Positions 24,523-33,900 of a DNA stretch of 64,000 nucleotides are shown here, piece after piece. Where the stretch lies: positions 1,047,001-1,111,000 of the forward strand of contig JAXHNP010000006.1 in assembly GCA_034520365.1 (NCBI GenBank). The letters run 5' to 3'. The translations under genes and the position numbers were made by a program. The stretch's first letter is position 1. Each line of letters starts with the position of its first letter. The notes under the pieces are model-generated. The model had not been told where the DNA came from, searched no databases, and worked only from the letters and a program-made list of their open reading frames with translations. The DNA is from Desulfobacterales bacterium (GTDB taxonomy: Bacteria > Desulfobacterota > Desulfobacteria > Desulfobacterales > Desulfosalsimonadaceae).

Positions 24523-25296
24523 TTAGGCTTTAAGATCTTTCGGCGTCACCATCGGAATTCCGTCTAAGTCCGTGACTTCGCACATGCCGCGATAAATTGC
24601 ATCCAAAACCGGTTCGCGGATGACGTCTCCCGGAGGACCCTGGGCAATCAGCGTCCCCTGATGCATGACAACCACCTGGTCGCAAAACCAGGTGACATGG
24701 TTGGGGTTGTGGGTGCAGGCAAGCACCGTGATCCCTTTCCGGCTTATTCGTTTGATAAGCCGCCAGATACGGATTTGATTGCTGAAATCCAGGGCAGCGG
24801 TGGGTTCATTGAGAAACATCACCCGGGCTTCCTGGGCGATGGCCCGGGCGATCAGCACCAATTGGCGCTCTCCGCCGGAGAGCTGATTGCAGGGACGCTC
24901 GGCCATATCTGCGATTCCCATCAGGCAGAGCGCCTCCCATGCTTTTTCCCGATCCCCGGCCCGGATGCCGAAAAAAGAACTTGTATGGGGATTTCTTCCC
25001 ATGAGTACCATATCTTTGACAAGGTATGGGAATGGACTCTGGTGCTCCTGGGGGACGTAGGCCACCTGTCTGGCCATTTCCTTTATGGAAAACGTGTGGA
25101 TATTGCCGCCGTTTATATAAACAGTTCCCTTTTGGGGTTTTACCTGCTTCAGGCAGCAGCGGAAAAGCGTCGTTTTGCCGCAGCCATTCGGCCCGAACAG
25201 GGCACATAACCCGCCGGATGGTATATTAAAGCTTATCCCGTTAAGGATGGGAACGGCCGGGTCATACCCGAATTTCAGATTATTAATCCTTAGCAT
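24523..25296 (-). CDS. FecE/BtuD-type ABC importer ATPase
   Basis: A 257-residue ATPase of the metal-chelate/B12 importer family. Walker A is GPNGCGKT at 35-42, Q-loop YVPQEHQ, signature QLSGGERQLV, D-loop AALD and switch His THNPNH. The Walker B strand reads VMFLNEP, with Asn in place of the usual Asp while the catalytic Glu remains. The start chosen is ATG 25296, 6 nt after the permease stop; a frame open to 25602 only overlaps the permease gene. It is the last gene of the TonB receptor/binding protein/permease operon. Confidence 0.9.
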   Translation of the reverse strand: MLRINNLKFGYDPAVPILNGISFNIPSGGLCALFGPNGCGKTTLFRCCLKQVKPQKGTVYINGGNIHTFSIKEMARQVAYVPQEHQSPFPYLVKDMVLMGRNPHTSSFFGIRAGDREKAWEALCLMGIADMAERPCNQLSGGERQLVLIARAIAQEARVMFLNEPTAALDFSNQIRIWRLIKRISRKGITVLACTHNPNHVTWFCDQVVVMHQGTLIAQGPPGDVIREPVLDAIYRGMCEVTDLDGIPMVTPKDLKA

Positions 25297-25301
25297 GGAG
25301 G

Positions 25302-26318
25302 CTACACCAGGCTGGTTTGGGTTTTGGTTCGCAGGAGATAAAAAAGATAGGGGGCGCCGGCGATGGAGGTGATGATGCCGATGGGGATTTCGGCGGTGAT
25401 CAGGGTGCGGGCCAGGGTATCGCAGATAATTAAAAAAATCCCGCCCATGGCCGCGGCTGTCGGTAAAACCCGGCGGTGATCCGGGCCCACCAGCATCCGG
25501 GCGGCGTGGGGCATCATCAGGCCCACCCAGGCTATAATGCCCACAGCGGATACGGCGGCGGCAGCGGCCAGGGTTGCGAGGATAATCAATACAATGCGGC
25601 AAGCCTCCGGATTCACGCCTAATGAGCGGGCCTCAGCATCACCCAGAGAAAGAATGTTTAACTGCCAGCCGAGTTTTCCCATGATAAGAAGGCAGCCCCC
25701 AATAACGGGGAGAAGCCATCCGATATCTGTCCAGGTGGCGAAATAAAAGCCCCCCATAAGCCAAAAAACGATTCCCCGCAGCGCGGCGTCCTGGGCCATA
25801 TATTTCAAAATTGATACCATGGCAGAAAACAGAGAGCCCGTGATAACGCCGGCCAGGATCAGGGTGATCATCGGGGTTTCGCCCCGGATGCGGCCGAAGC
25901 CGTAGGTGAATGCCACGGCAACGATGCCGAAAACGAATGAAAACAGCTGGACCGAAAAAAAATACGGAAAAAGCATGCCCAGGGCCGCGCCAAACGCCGC
26001 CCCTGCTGACACCCCGAGGATATAGGGCTCAACCAGGGGATTGCGGAAACATCCCTGAAAAACAGCCCCCGCCGCCGAGAGAGCGGCGCCTACGATCAAG
26101 GCCATGAGAATACGCGGCAGCCGCAGCATCCAGATTACGGTAAGGTGAATACTCGGTATGCCGCAAGGTTCGTCCAAAGAAAAAATGCCGGCCCAAAATG
26201 CCCGGAAAACTTCCACCGGGGAGACATCATATTTGCCAGTACCCAGCGCAACTGCGGCTGTGGCAATCAGGATAAAAAAAACGGCCAGCGGCCTGAATAT
26301 GTTTGTATTATTTTTCAT
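25302..26318 (-). CDS. FecCD/BtuC-type ABC importer permease
   Basis: A permease of 338 residues (from ATG 26318) with about ten membrane spans. FecCD-family blocks are VLRLPRILMALIVGAALSAAGAVFQGCFRNPLVEPYILG, the LARTLI segment, and the coupling region WVGLMMPHAARMLVGPDHRRVLP. It imports siderophore-iron, heme, cobalamin or a similar chelate. It overlaps the end of the binding protein gene by 11 nt; a frame open to 26405 lies inside that gene. Confidence 0.92.
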   Translation of the reverse strand: MKNNTNIFRPLAVFFILIATAAVALGTGKYDVSPVEVFRAFWAGIFSLDEPCGIPSIHLTVIWMLRLPRILMALIVGAALSAAGAVFQGCFRNPLVEPYILGVSAGAAFGAALGMLFPYFFSVQLFSFVFGIVAVAFTYGFGRIRGETPMITLILAGVITGSLFSAMVSILKYMAQDAALRGIVFWLMGGFYFATWTDIGWLLPVIGGCLLIMGKLGWQLNILSLGDAEARSLGVNPEACRIVLIILATLAAAAAVSAVGIIAWVGLMMPHAARMLVGPDHRRVLPTAAAMGGIFLIICDTLARTLITAEIPIGIITSIAGAPYLFYLLRTKTQTSLV

Positions 26319-27498
26319 CCGTAACCGTCCAATCCATCCATTGCGCCGAACGGAGTTTTTTCGCTGTTTCTTCATCCACGCCATATAAGCCCTGATAAAA
26401 ATCAAGGAGCCAGTCGCCCAGATGAATGTCGCTGAAAAGTTCCGGATACGCGGCTTTGGCTATTACCATGGCATCAATTGGATACTCAAGCCGTTTTTCA
26501 CAGTTCCACGGCGTCCATGGAAGCGCCTTGACCCGCTCATCAGCTACAGCCTTAAGCTGCCGCAGATGGCGATAGTAAGGGGCCTCGAAAAGTTCCCGGG
26601 GGGGATGGTAGCCCGCGGCTGTGCAAAGGATGATGACATCCGGATTGATCGCCAGCAAATGTTCGGCACTGACGGGTTTGAAGTGGCCCGGGGACTGGAA
26701 GGCATTTTTCGCATGCACCACCTGCTCGATAAGATAGGACTCAATGGTGTCCAAACCAAAGGCCTGGCCGGCTGCCCCATTTTTTCGGGCCGCAGATGAG
26801 AGGCCGAGTATTATGACGCGCGGTTTTTTTTCGGTTTTAATCTGCCGGGTGCGGCGTTCAATTTCCTGAATCTGCGTCTTTATAAAACGGGAAAGACGTT
26901 CTGCCGGCTGGGCCCTGCCAAAGAGCCGGCCAAGGATTTCTATTTCATTTGAAATATTTTCCGGGTTCGGGAATCCGGAAAAATAAGGGCCTTCAAGAAC
27001 GACGGTAGTCAACCCCAGAATATCCAGGGTCTTCAGGGCCATCTGAACACGATCGTCGGCGGCCGGCAGGCTGCATGAGCCAAGCCGTAAAATGACCAGA
27101 TCCGGCCGCAGGGAAAGAAGGGTTTCATAGTTAATGGCCGGACCCCGGGCAACCATCGGCAATTCAGAAAGCCAGGGGTTTATGCACAAGACGGGATTCA
27201 TGCCGTTTACATAGGTCACGGTTTCGCCGTCCCGGCCTTCAAACCGGTAGGACCAGGTTTTGGTCAGAGACTGAGAGCCAAGCCCTACAAGCTTTCCTTC
27301 AACCCCCAGAACCGTCATCACCCCTTCGACCAAGCCGTCACTTATTGCCACGACCCGTTGTGTTTTTGCGGGCAGTTGGATTTCCACTCCGCGGCTGTCA
27401 ACCACTGTTCGGGGTGAATCCGCCCGGCCTGCGGGCAGGCTGACCGTAAACAGCAATAAACAAATGAGAACCAGGCTGTTTCGAAATATCACAAGCAT
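26308..27498 (-). CDS. Periplasmic metal-chelate binding protein of the ABC importer
   Basis: A 396-residue FecB/BtuF-type (class III) binding protein. A signal peptide (1-26, ending near PAGRADS) is followed by TVVDSRGVEIQLPAKTQRVVAIS, a typical entry to the first lobe. The RPDLVIL and NPDVIIL blocks repeat in the two lobes, joined by a long helix. It should capture the ligand brought in by the TonB receptor encoded 57 nt upstream. The exact ligand (iron chelate, cobalamin or other) cannot be told. Confidence 0.85.
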   Translation of the reverse strand: MLVIFRNSLVLICLLLFTVSLPAGRADSPRTVVDSRGVEIQLPAKTQRVVAISDGLVEGVMTVLGVEGKLVGLGSQSLTKTWSYRFEGRDGETVTYVNGMNPVLCINPWLSELPMVARGPAINYETLLSLRPDLVILRLGSCSLPAADDRVQMALKTLDILGLTTVVLEGPYFSGFPNPENISNEIEILGRLFGRAQPAERLSRFIKTQIQEIERRTRQIKTEKKPRVIILGLSSAARKNGAAGQAFGLDTIESYLIEQVVHAKNAFQSPGHFKPVSAEHLLAINPDVIILCTAAGYHPPRELFEAPYYRHLRQLKAVADERVKALPWTPWNCEKRLEYPIDAMVIAKAAYPELFSDIHLGDWLLDFYQGLYGVDEETAKKLRSAQWMDWTVTDEK

Positions 27499-27555
27499 GC
27501 TGAAAACGTTTGTAGGATAGGAGGATTGCGCAATTTTTTCAATATGCGGCCTTGG

Positions 27556-29709
27556 CTAAAAGGTGGCCTGCAGGGTGGCGCCAATGGTCCGGCCGGAAGC
27601 AGGAAACCCGAACCGCTGGTCATATTCTTCATCCAGCAGGTTTCTGGCAAATATACCGATTTCAAGTTTTTCACCAATGGGATAATGTCCCTCGACATCA
27701 ACCGTCATGTAGCTTTTCTGTTCAAAGACTTTAAGCACCGGTTCAACTTCAAAATTCAGGCTGTTATAGCTGTAGATGACCTCCTGGTCCGAGACTGCCT
27801 GCAAAAACACGGCGATTTTAGCCTCGCTTGGCGACTTGTATTGCATGCCGAGGTTGCCTTTGTGCTCAGGTAGTCCGGGGATTTCGCCAAAATCGCGATC
27901 AGCCGGGACGACGAAATTTTCCACAAACGGGTCGCCCTCGGTTTGGCTTTTTTGGTAGGTATAGTTGGCAAAGGCGGAAAATCCATAGGGCAGAATTTGG
28001 GATATCTGGCATTCCAAACCATAGAGCTCAGCTTTATTAATATTATATGATACAAAGTTGATTAAATCAAACTGGATATAATCATCGATACGGTAATAAT
28101 AGGGAGACAGATCAATTCTAGTTTTTGGGGTGATATAGGCTTTCCAGCCGGCCTGAAGCATGAGCCCGTCTTCTTCATTAAACGGCAGCATACTGGTATC
28201 AACGCCGGCCGCATTTGCATCATAATGCCAGAAATGTTCGGGAGGGGTCGGCATGCGCAGCGCCCGGGCCACGCTGAGATAGACGAGATCGCTGGCGCGG
28301 TAATTGTAGGTAAGTTTAAGCGATGGGGCCCATCCGTCCATTTCAATGTCCGGCACCCCCCTTTCGATGCCGGCGGGCCCGGATTTGCCGTCATATGAAA
28401 CAAACCGCACGCCAGGCGTAATCCATAGTTTGTCATTGAAAAGCCGGAGATCATCCATGGCATAGACCCCCAAATTTTTGGCGGCCACATAATACGGGGT
28501 GCTGAAGGGGTCACGGAAATCATTGGCGTAATTTTTATTCCCGTCATCCTTAAGGTAGCTGAAATCCGCGCCGAATGTAATTGTCTGATGCGCTAGCTCA
28601 TGTGTGTAATCTGTGGATGTGCCCCAGGACCGGTCATCATAGAATTTTTTGTGAAATATGCGGTCGGCTTCCCCGCGGGTGTTAAAGGCTTCGCGATCAC
28701 CATGGTTCTGCCAGTACCGGATAAAAAATTCACCGGATCTCATGACCGGATGCGTCAGGCCGAAGTCAAACAGCCACTGCTCCTTTTCCCACCAGGCCCC
28801 CGGTTCTGCATCGGCACCCATGCCGCCGTACATATATTCCCCATCAGAGGCCGGATAATCAGGATCTATCGGCACACCATAGAGAGGATCCTCCGGATCA
28901 TTCGACTGCCGGTTGTTTACAATAAAGCCCTTTTCAAGCTTTCGGTAGGATAGGTCTGCATACACATGGGTCCGGGTCGGCAGATCATAACCCAATTTCA
29001 GATCCATATGACCGAAGTCCAAATCGCCATTTCTCAGGTAGCCCTGGCTTGTCTGGGAACCTAAAGTTATCGCGTATTCGAAGGCTCCGGGTTTCCAGGC
29101 ATGATACGCATCTATCGCCCAGGTTTCGTAACTGGCCGCTGTGGTGGCCAGCTCGGTTACTGGACCCTGCCGGGGCGGGGTTTTGCTTATGAGATTAACC
29201 ACACCGCCCAGGACATTGCCGTACCGGGGATCCGCCACGCCCTTAATGAGTTCAATCCTTTCAACATTTGCCAGCGGGATAAGGGTCCAATCGATAAAAT
29301 AGCCCCCTGCAACGCCGGTGGTATTTAACGGCCTTCCGTCGCGTGCCACTTTAATCCGGCGGGCACCAAATCCCCGGATTTTTATCGAGTCGTCATCAAC
29401 AGCGGTGCCCACTTCCTGGATCCGCTGAACATCAACGCCGGGCTGTCTTTCCAGAGCCGAATCCACAGTCGTGCTGATCCCCATGGGAAACAACTCCGGT
29501 TTGATCGTATCCATATTGGGGGTTTGAATATCCTGTTCAAGCTCCTCAGCCGTTACCCGGATCTCGTCCAACAGGAAGACTTTGCTCTTTTCTTGTGCGG
29601 GGGGAGAGGTTTCTTCCTGCGCGTGGCCCCGCGTAACGCTGCCGGATAAATACAAAAATAAACTTAAAAACAAACATACGCAGACCCAGCCGGATTTTGC
29701 CGCCCCCAT
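27556..29709 (-). CDS. TonB-dependent outer-membrane receptor
   Basis: A 717-residue receptor. A signal peptide (about 1-30) is followed by a Ser/Thr/Pro stretch, a TonB-box-like segment (DEIRVTAEE) and the plug domain (ALERQPGVDVQRIQEVG, IKIRGFGARRIKVARDGRPLN, VERIELIKGVADPRYGNVLGG). A 22-strand type barrel ends in YDQRFGFPASGRTIGATLQATF with the terminal Phe needed for outer-membrane insertion. It heads an operon with a binding protein, permease and ATPase, so the whole import route for one chelate is encoded together. AGGA lies 9 nt before the ATG. Confidence 0.93.
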   Translation of the reverse strand: MGAAKSGWVCVCLFLSLFLYLSGSVTRGHAQEETSPPAQEKSKVFLLDEIRVTAEELEQDIQTPNMDTIKPELFPMGISTTVDSALERQPGVDVQRIQEVGTAVDDDSIKIRGFGARRIKVARDGRPLNTTGVAGGYFIDWTLIPLANVERIELIKGVADPRYGNVLGGVVNLISKTPPRQGPVTELATTAASYETWAIDAYHAWKPGAFEYAITLGSQTSQGYLRNGDLDFGHMDLKLGYDLPTRTHVYADLSYRKLEKGFIVNNRQSNDPEDPLYGVPIDPDYPASDGEYMYGGMGADAEPGAWWEKEQWLFDFGLTHPVMRSGEFFIRYWQNHGDREAFNTRGEADRIFHKKFYDDRSWGTSTDYTHELAHQTITFGADFSYLKDDGNKNYANDFRDPFSTPYYVAAKNLGVYAMDDLRLFNDKLWITPGVRFVSYDGKSGPAGIERGVPDIEMDGWAPSLKLTYNYRASDLVYLSVARALRMPTPPEHFWHYDANAAGVDTSMLPFNEEDGLMLQAGWKAYITPKTRIDLSPYYYRIDDYIQFDLINFVSYNINKAELYGLECQISQILPYGFSAFANYTYQKSQTEGDPFVENFVVPADRDFGEIPGLPEHKGNLGMQYKSPSEAKIAVFLQAVSDQEVIYSYNSLNFEVEPVLKVFEQKSYMTVDVEGHYPIGEKLEIGIFARNLLDEEYDQRFGFPASGRTIGATLQATF

Positions 29710-29721
29710 TTGAATATTCCT

Positions 29722-29740
29722 ACCTAAATTTAGGTCCTAA
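29722..29740. promoter_or_regulatory. CCTAA/TTAGG palindrome before the TonB receptor, possible operator
   Basis: ACCTAAATTTAGGT at 29722-29735 is a perfect 14-bp palindrome, and a third half-site CCTAA follows at 29736-29740. It lies between the terminator hairpin and the ribosome site. The half-site TTAGG recalls DtxR/IdeR-type sites, but the spacing does not match the known consensus. Low confidence. Confidence 0.3.
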
Positions 29741-29741
29741 T

Positions 29742-29795
29742 AAAAAAGCCGCAAAGGCTTCTCCGGTATGGAAAATTTCGCCTTTGTGGCTTTTG
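29742..29795 (-). terminator. Intrinsic terminator in the TonB receptor leader (attenuator candidate)
   Basis: On the minus strand AAAAGCCACAAAGGC pairs with GCCTTTGCGGCTTTT (one mismatch) and is followed by a T run. It lies about 35 nt upstream of the receptor ATG and downstream of the predicted promoter. Transcription of the import operon would thus have to pass a terminator. A second hairpin (ACCGGATTTT / AAAATCCGGT) precedes it at about 29801-29836, and an upstream AAAGCCGC (about 29848-29855) could compete for the 3' arm. Confidence 0.65.
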
Positions 29796-29931
29796 GGCTG
29801 ACCGGATTTTGTTGCCGGGAAGGCGAAAATCCGGTAAATAACAATGCGGCTTTGACTAGATAAACTCTATTTGGCGGCTTCATTTTTAAAATGCTTCCAT
29901 AGCTTATGCCCCCCGAAAGTTATAATTTTTT

Positions 29932-29959
29932 ATTATCTTTGTTTATTTTCGCCTGTCAA
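29932..29959 (-). promoter_or_regulatory. Putative sigma-70 promoter of the TonB/ABC import operon
   Basis: On the minus strand TTGACA (29959-29954), a 16-nt spacer and GATAAT (29937-29932). The transcript would start near 29925 and carry a leader of about 215 nt containing the hairpins described above. Confidence 0.6.
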
Positions 29960-30003
29960 GTATTTTCCCCAGAATGATTCATAGATATAAGTGCAAATAT
30001 ATC

Positions 30004-30336
30004 TCAGTGTTTAGCTTTTCCGTTTTTGAATTCAGTAATAAGAAAATAGTCTAGTTTATAAGGCTCTGATCCAACGTTTTTTTCTATCATTGATCTGATC
30101 AGTTGAGCTTTATTTTCTGTGTAAAATATTGCCTTTTCGGATTGCATCCTTTTTAGATCGCTCACTCTGGGATTATCGCATTTCTGCAGCACAGAAGCGG
30201 TTTTGTAACAATTATTGATTTTTTTCATGATATAATTGTCATAATAACCCTCCAGGGCGCTGCTGCCGGCCGCAGCAAAACCGGCCGTTCCCAAAAGACA
30301 TCCAGTGACGATTAATGCAAAAATTGTTTTTTTCAT
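30004..30336 (-). CDS. Small secreted protein of unknown function
   Basis: A 110-residue protein with a clear Sec signal peptide (MKKTIFALIVTGCLLGTAGF, cleavage after AAA). The mature part is about 85 residues, mostly charged helix, with two Cys (NNCYKTASVLQKCDNP) that could form a disulfide in the periplasm. GGAGG-like sequence (AAAGGAGGGGGG on the minus strand) precedes the ATG. It is downstream of the MalT-like regulator on the same strand. I do not recognise a family. Confidence 0.7.
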   Translation of the reverse strand: MKKTIFALIVTGCLLGTAGFAAAGSSALEGYYDNYIMKKINNCYKTASVLQKCDNPRVSDLKRMQSEKAIFYTENKAQLIRSMIEKNVGSEPYKLDYFLITEFKNGKAKH

Positions 30337-30446
30337 AAGCCCCCCTCCTTTTGTTTGTTGGACCGGAATAATTATCCGGCTTATGAAACAAATTATCGGG
30401 CAAGGGGTTACAGGAGAGTTACATATTTGGAGAAAGGAAAATTTTT

Positions 30447-33400
30447 TTATTGGTTTTTTGGTGAAAGGGAAAGTTCTTTTGCTAAAGCCTCGGTTTCCTG
30501 GCAGGGCGATAGGTTATAAACTGCGGCCAGAACTTTCCGGCATTGGTTATAGGCGGCCAGAGCCCGGGCCTCTCGGCCAAGGCGGTAGTTGCATACCATC
30601 AGGCCTTGATAAAAAGATTCCGCAAGCTCATCCACCTTGAGTCCGGCGCCATAAAGCTCAACGGCCTTTTCATAAGCGCCGCATGATTGCCAATACGCTG
30701 CCAGGCGGTTGACAGCTTTCAAATATCGATTATGAAGATGCTCGCGCAAAAAAAACACCTGGTTATCTTCGGATTGAAAAAGCATCCCCTTGTATAAATT
30801 CAACGCCTTTCGGGTCAGTTCGACCGCTTGGGCAGAATCTTTGTCTTTTTCCCCGGATTGCCAGACAGCATCCGCCTCTGAAAGGGTGCGTTCAAAAACC
30901 CATGCGTCTACCCAGCAGTATTTGGGGTCAAGCGTAAGGGTCCCGGTCGTTGCCAGAATTGCCTCATGAAAGCCAAGCAGCTTGCGAAGCCGATGCAGCG
31001 TGGTTTTAAAAGCGCCGTGGGCGGCATCGCCATCCGCTTCCGGCCATAGGAAATCGGCGATGCCGTTTATACTGACCTCGCGGCCGCCCATCGAAATAAT
31101 GGTTTTGAGCAGGGTAAGGGGTCTTTCCTGCGTTTTCTTGGAAAATGTCAGCTGCTTTCCGTCTTTGATAATTGTGAAGCGGCCGAGCGTATAAATTTTA
31201 AGGGGCCAGGGCCAATTTTCGATCGCCAGGGGCGCTGCATCAGGCGTTAATTTTCGGCAGCGGATCAGCTTCTGGACGTAGGAAACCTCGATATCTGCCT
31301 CAAGCGCCTTGCAGCAGAGCCTAACCATTTGATCCGGCCGCCAGAACCAGGTGTTTAAAAATTGATGGGAATTGCCGATGGCCATGGCGGTTTTTAAAAA
31401 ATGGCGGGCCCTGGCTCCATCCCCGTGGTCAAGGGCGAACTCTGCCTGGGCCAGATAGGCGGCGAATTCAATTGGCCGGGTGTTGCTGCGGCGGGCAATT
31501 AAAATCGCCTTTTTGAGCGCCCTGTCAGCCTCAGTTGCTTTTTTGGATGCATGGAGGGCGAGTGCGTATCCCAGATGGCTTGCGGCAGCAGAAAAAGGCA
31601 TGCCGGTGTTTGCTGCGTGATCCAGGGCAAGTTCGGCATGGAGCGATGCCTTTGCCGCATCCCCTTCCAGCAGAGCCTGCCATACGCTTATCGTGTGGAA
31701 TAATTCGCTGACTGCGGCGGATTCCATGCTTACGTATTTTGTTGCCGTCTGCAGGTGTTCACGCGCTTTTCCCAAATCACCGCTGCTCAGGGCGCCGGCC
31801 GCGCCATGGATTGAAAGAAAAGCGGATGTAATCTGAATGCCGGTGGCTGCCGCCAAAATTCTTCCTCTTTCCACAACGTTGCGGCAGGTTTCAAAATCTG
31901 CGCTCATCCAGCAATAAAATGCTTCCAGTTTTTTAAAGGCAATCAGGGCGAGCGGAGGCAAATTCGGGGTTTTTAGGGTGTCCCGGTGAGTGGTGATGAA
32001 GTATTCCGCCTCGCTCAGATTGCCGGTAAATATGCGTATTAATATAAATGGCAGAATCAATCGTATTTTTATCTCTGCCGGCCTTTTGTGCTGCAGGATT
32101 TCCAGACCGCGGTTTTCCCAGGTTTTGATCCCGGGATGGGTGGGTTGCCTGAACGAAAGCGCATGGAGCATGCTGAAAGTCATTCGTGCCTTTACCTCTT
32201 CGGATGGCAGGGATCTAAATCCTTTTGAGTAGCCTGTCAGTTTCGTGATCCATCGATCAAGCGGTTTAAACGTGCCAAACCTGAAAACAATTGAGTCAAT
32301 CACCCCGCAAATGCAGAATATAGCCCCCACCTTGTCCGCCCGGGCCTCAAAATGGGTCATTGCCTTTTCAAAGAATTCGATCCCTTCGGCCGGATCAATG
32401 TATAAACGGCAGGCGCCCAGCCAGTAAAGGACCCGGGGATGTGTTGCAACAATGTCCTCAGGCAGTCGTCTGAGCCATTCCTCCAGGGTTTGGAACCGAC
32501 TGTGAAGCATCATCTCCCTGGCCTGCTTTAGTATCAGCCGAATGGCATCCTGAACATCTCCGGATTCAAAAAACAGGGAAACGGCCGGTTCTGTGAACCC
32601 CTCAGCGGCCAGCAGTCTGGCGGCTTCTGATTTAAGCCGGGTCATCCGGGGGCCGGGAAATACATCCAAGGCATGATTTAACAGAAATTCCCGAAACATA
32701 GGATGATACTGATAGATCGGTTTCCGGTCGGTGAATCGGCTGGTGAACCAATGGTTTTTAACCATTTTTTGTAAAAGCTGATATGCATGGCTGTTTCCGG
32801 TTAATTCAGCGGCCATCTGCTCGGTCATCAGGGGAAGTACGGAGGTGATCCGTAAAAAGTGCTGCATCTCTGGATCAGCCTCCCTTAGGATCTCACTGGC
32901 AAAATAGTCGAAGACCACGTCTTCATTGATTTGTGTAAAAACGGTTTCGTCAATGCTCTGAAAATCTGTGTGTTTCAAGAGTAGCAGCAGGCCGGCCACC
33001 CATCCCTCTGTTTTGCGGTATAGATACTCAAAGGATTTTTCAGAACAGGGATGGTGATTTAAAGAGGAAATTAAATTCCGGGTCTCGTCGGGCTGAAAGC
33101 GAAGTTCCGGCCAGTCGATTTTATACAAAATATTGCCTGCCTGTGCCCGGGACAGGGAAGCGGGCGGATCCGTGCGGCTTAGAATAAATAGGTTTATCTG
33201 TTCGGGGATAACTGCCAGGGCATCGCGCAGAATTTCATGGAGCCGGCTGGAAGCATAGGCATCCTGGTAATTATCAATAACCATTACCCCGGGTTTTTTA
33301 AGACGGTCCAGGAGTTCCTCAAAAAATCTTTTGGTAAATGCGGAAATATTGCCCATGTATTCCGGGGCCAGAGTAGGCAGCTCGCTTGTTAACCGGGGCG

Positions 33401-33653
33401 CGATCTTTTGCCCGGCCATCTGCATGTAATAAAAGAAGGTGGCCACATCCGAATCGCCCTCATCGATTTGATACCAGAGATAGGGCATTTGGTGATGGTC
33501 AAGATAACTTGCAAGCAGGGTCGTTTTGCCGGCCCCCCCTGGCCCTGAGACCCAGATGGCCGGAAAGGATCGGTTTTCATCCAAGAGGCTGAAAAGCCGA
33601 TATCTGGGCAAGACGCGTTGCAGGCGGGGCTTGCTTATCTTGGCCAGAGACAT
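30447..33653 (-). CDS. MalT-like STAND ATPase regulator with C-terminal SARP/BTAD domain
   Basis: A transcriptional regulator of 1068 residues. The N terminus is a MalT-type STAND NTPase (Walker A GPGGAGKT at 37-44, Walker B VMVIDNYQDA, sensor LFILSRTDPP). A long TPR-like helical region follows (about 350-800). The C terminus is an OmpR-type winged helix (LKIYTLGRFTIIKDGKQLTF) and a bacterial transcriptional activator domain (about 930-1060). DNA binding is thus through a SARP-like module and not the LuxR HTH of MalT. The start at ATG 33653 follows GGAAAG. It probably switches on when an inducer binds the TPR sensor; the target is unknown, perhaps the small secreted protein downstream. Confidence 0.85.
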   Translation of the reverse strand: MSLAKISKPRLQRVLPRYRLFSLLDENRSFPAIWVSGPGGAGKTTLLASYLDHHQMPYLWYQIDEGDSDVATFFYYMQMAGQKIAPRLTSELPTLAPEYMGNISAFTKRFFEELLDRLKKPGVMVIDNYQDAYASSRLHEILRDALAVIPEQINLFILSRTDPPASLSRAQAGNILYKIDWPELRFQPDETRNLISSLNHHPCSEKSFEYLYRKTEGWVAGLLLLLKHTDFQSIDETVFTQINEDVVFDYFASEILREADPEMQHFLRITSVLPLMTEQMAAELTGNSHAYQLLQKMVKNHWFTSRFTDRKPIYQYHPMFREFLLNHALDVFPGPRMTRLKSEAARLLAAEGFTEPAVSLFFESGDVQDAIRLILKQAREMMLHSRFQTLEEWLRRLPEDIVATHPRVLYWLGACRLYIDPAEGIEFFEKAMTHFEARADKVGAIFCICGVIDSIVFRFGTFKPLDRWITKLTGYSKGFRSLPSEEVKARMTFSMLHALSFRQPTHPGIKTWENRGLEILQHKRPAEIKIRLILPFILIRIFTGNLSEAEYFITTHRDTLKTPNLPPLALIAFKKLEAFYCWMSADFETCRNVVERGRILAAATGIQITSAFLSIHGAAGALSSGDLGKAREHLQTATKYVSMESAAVSELFHTISVWQALLEGDAAKASLHAELALDHAANTGMPFSAAASHLGYALALHASKKATEADRALKKAILIARRSNTRPIEFAAYLAQAEFALDHGDGARARHFLKTAMAIGNSHQFLNTWFWRPDQMVRLCCKALEADIEVSYVQKLIRCRKLTPDAAPLAIENWPWPLKIYTLGRFTIIKDGKQLTFSKKTQERPLTLLKTIISMGGREVSINGIADFLWPEADGDAAHGAFKTTLHRLRKLLGFHEAILATTGTLTLDPKYCWVDAWVFERTLSEADAVWQSGEKDKDSAQAVELTRKALNLYKGMLFQSEDNQVFFLREHLHNRYLKAVNRLAAYWQSCGAYEKAVELYGAGLKVDELAESFYQGLMVCNYRLGREARALAAYNQCRKVLAAVYNLSPCQETEALAKELSLSPKNQ

Positions 33654-33867
33654 GGGTCTTCTTTCCATAGAGGCTGTATTTAAAAATGATAATCAAACGG
33701 TTTGTTTTTGCTGGATCGGCTGACAGGAAAGCTATAAGAATACTCTATATATATTAATATGGGGCTGCCGCCTGCATGTCAAATTCAAATTTTGAATAAT
33801 GCGTAAAAAGCGGTTTATTCTGCTGGGGCGGCAGATTAAGAGAAAGCAGCTCAAAGGGGCGCTAAAA

Positions 33868-33900
33868 TCTGTCCATACTGTCATGCATTGAGAAATCTTA
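33868..33900. repeat. Degenerate half copy of the 23526-23598 element
   Basis: Shares GTCCATACTGTCAT and GAGAAATCTT with the palindromic element at 23.5 kb but lacks the other arm. It abuts the 3' end of the PLP decarboxylase gene, whose stop codon lies inside it. Confidence 0.55.

Noticed and set aside
29742-29960. Cobalamin or c-di-GMP riboswitch in the TonB receptor leader
   Set aside because: Neither the B12-box/GCCACTG core nor a GEMM core could be found; the GCAAAGGC resemblance comes from the terminator stem.
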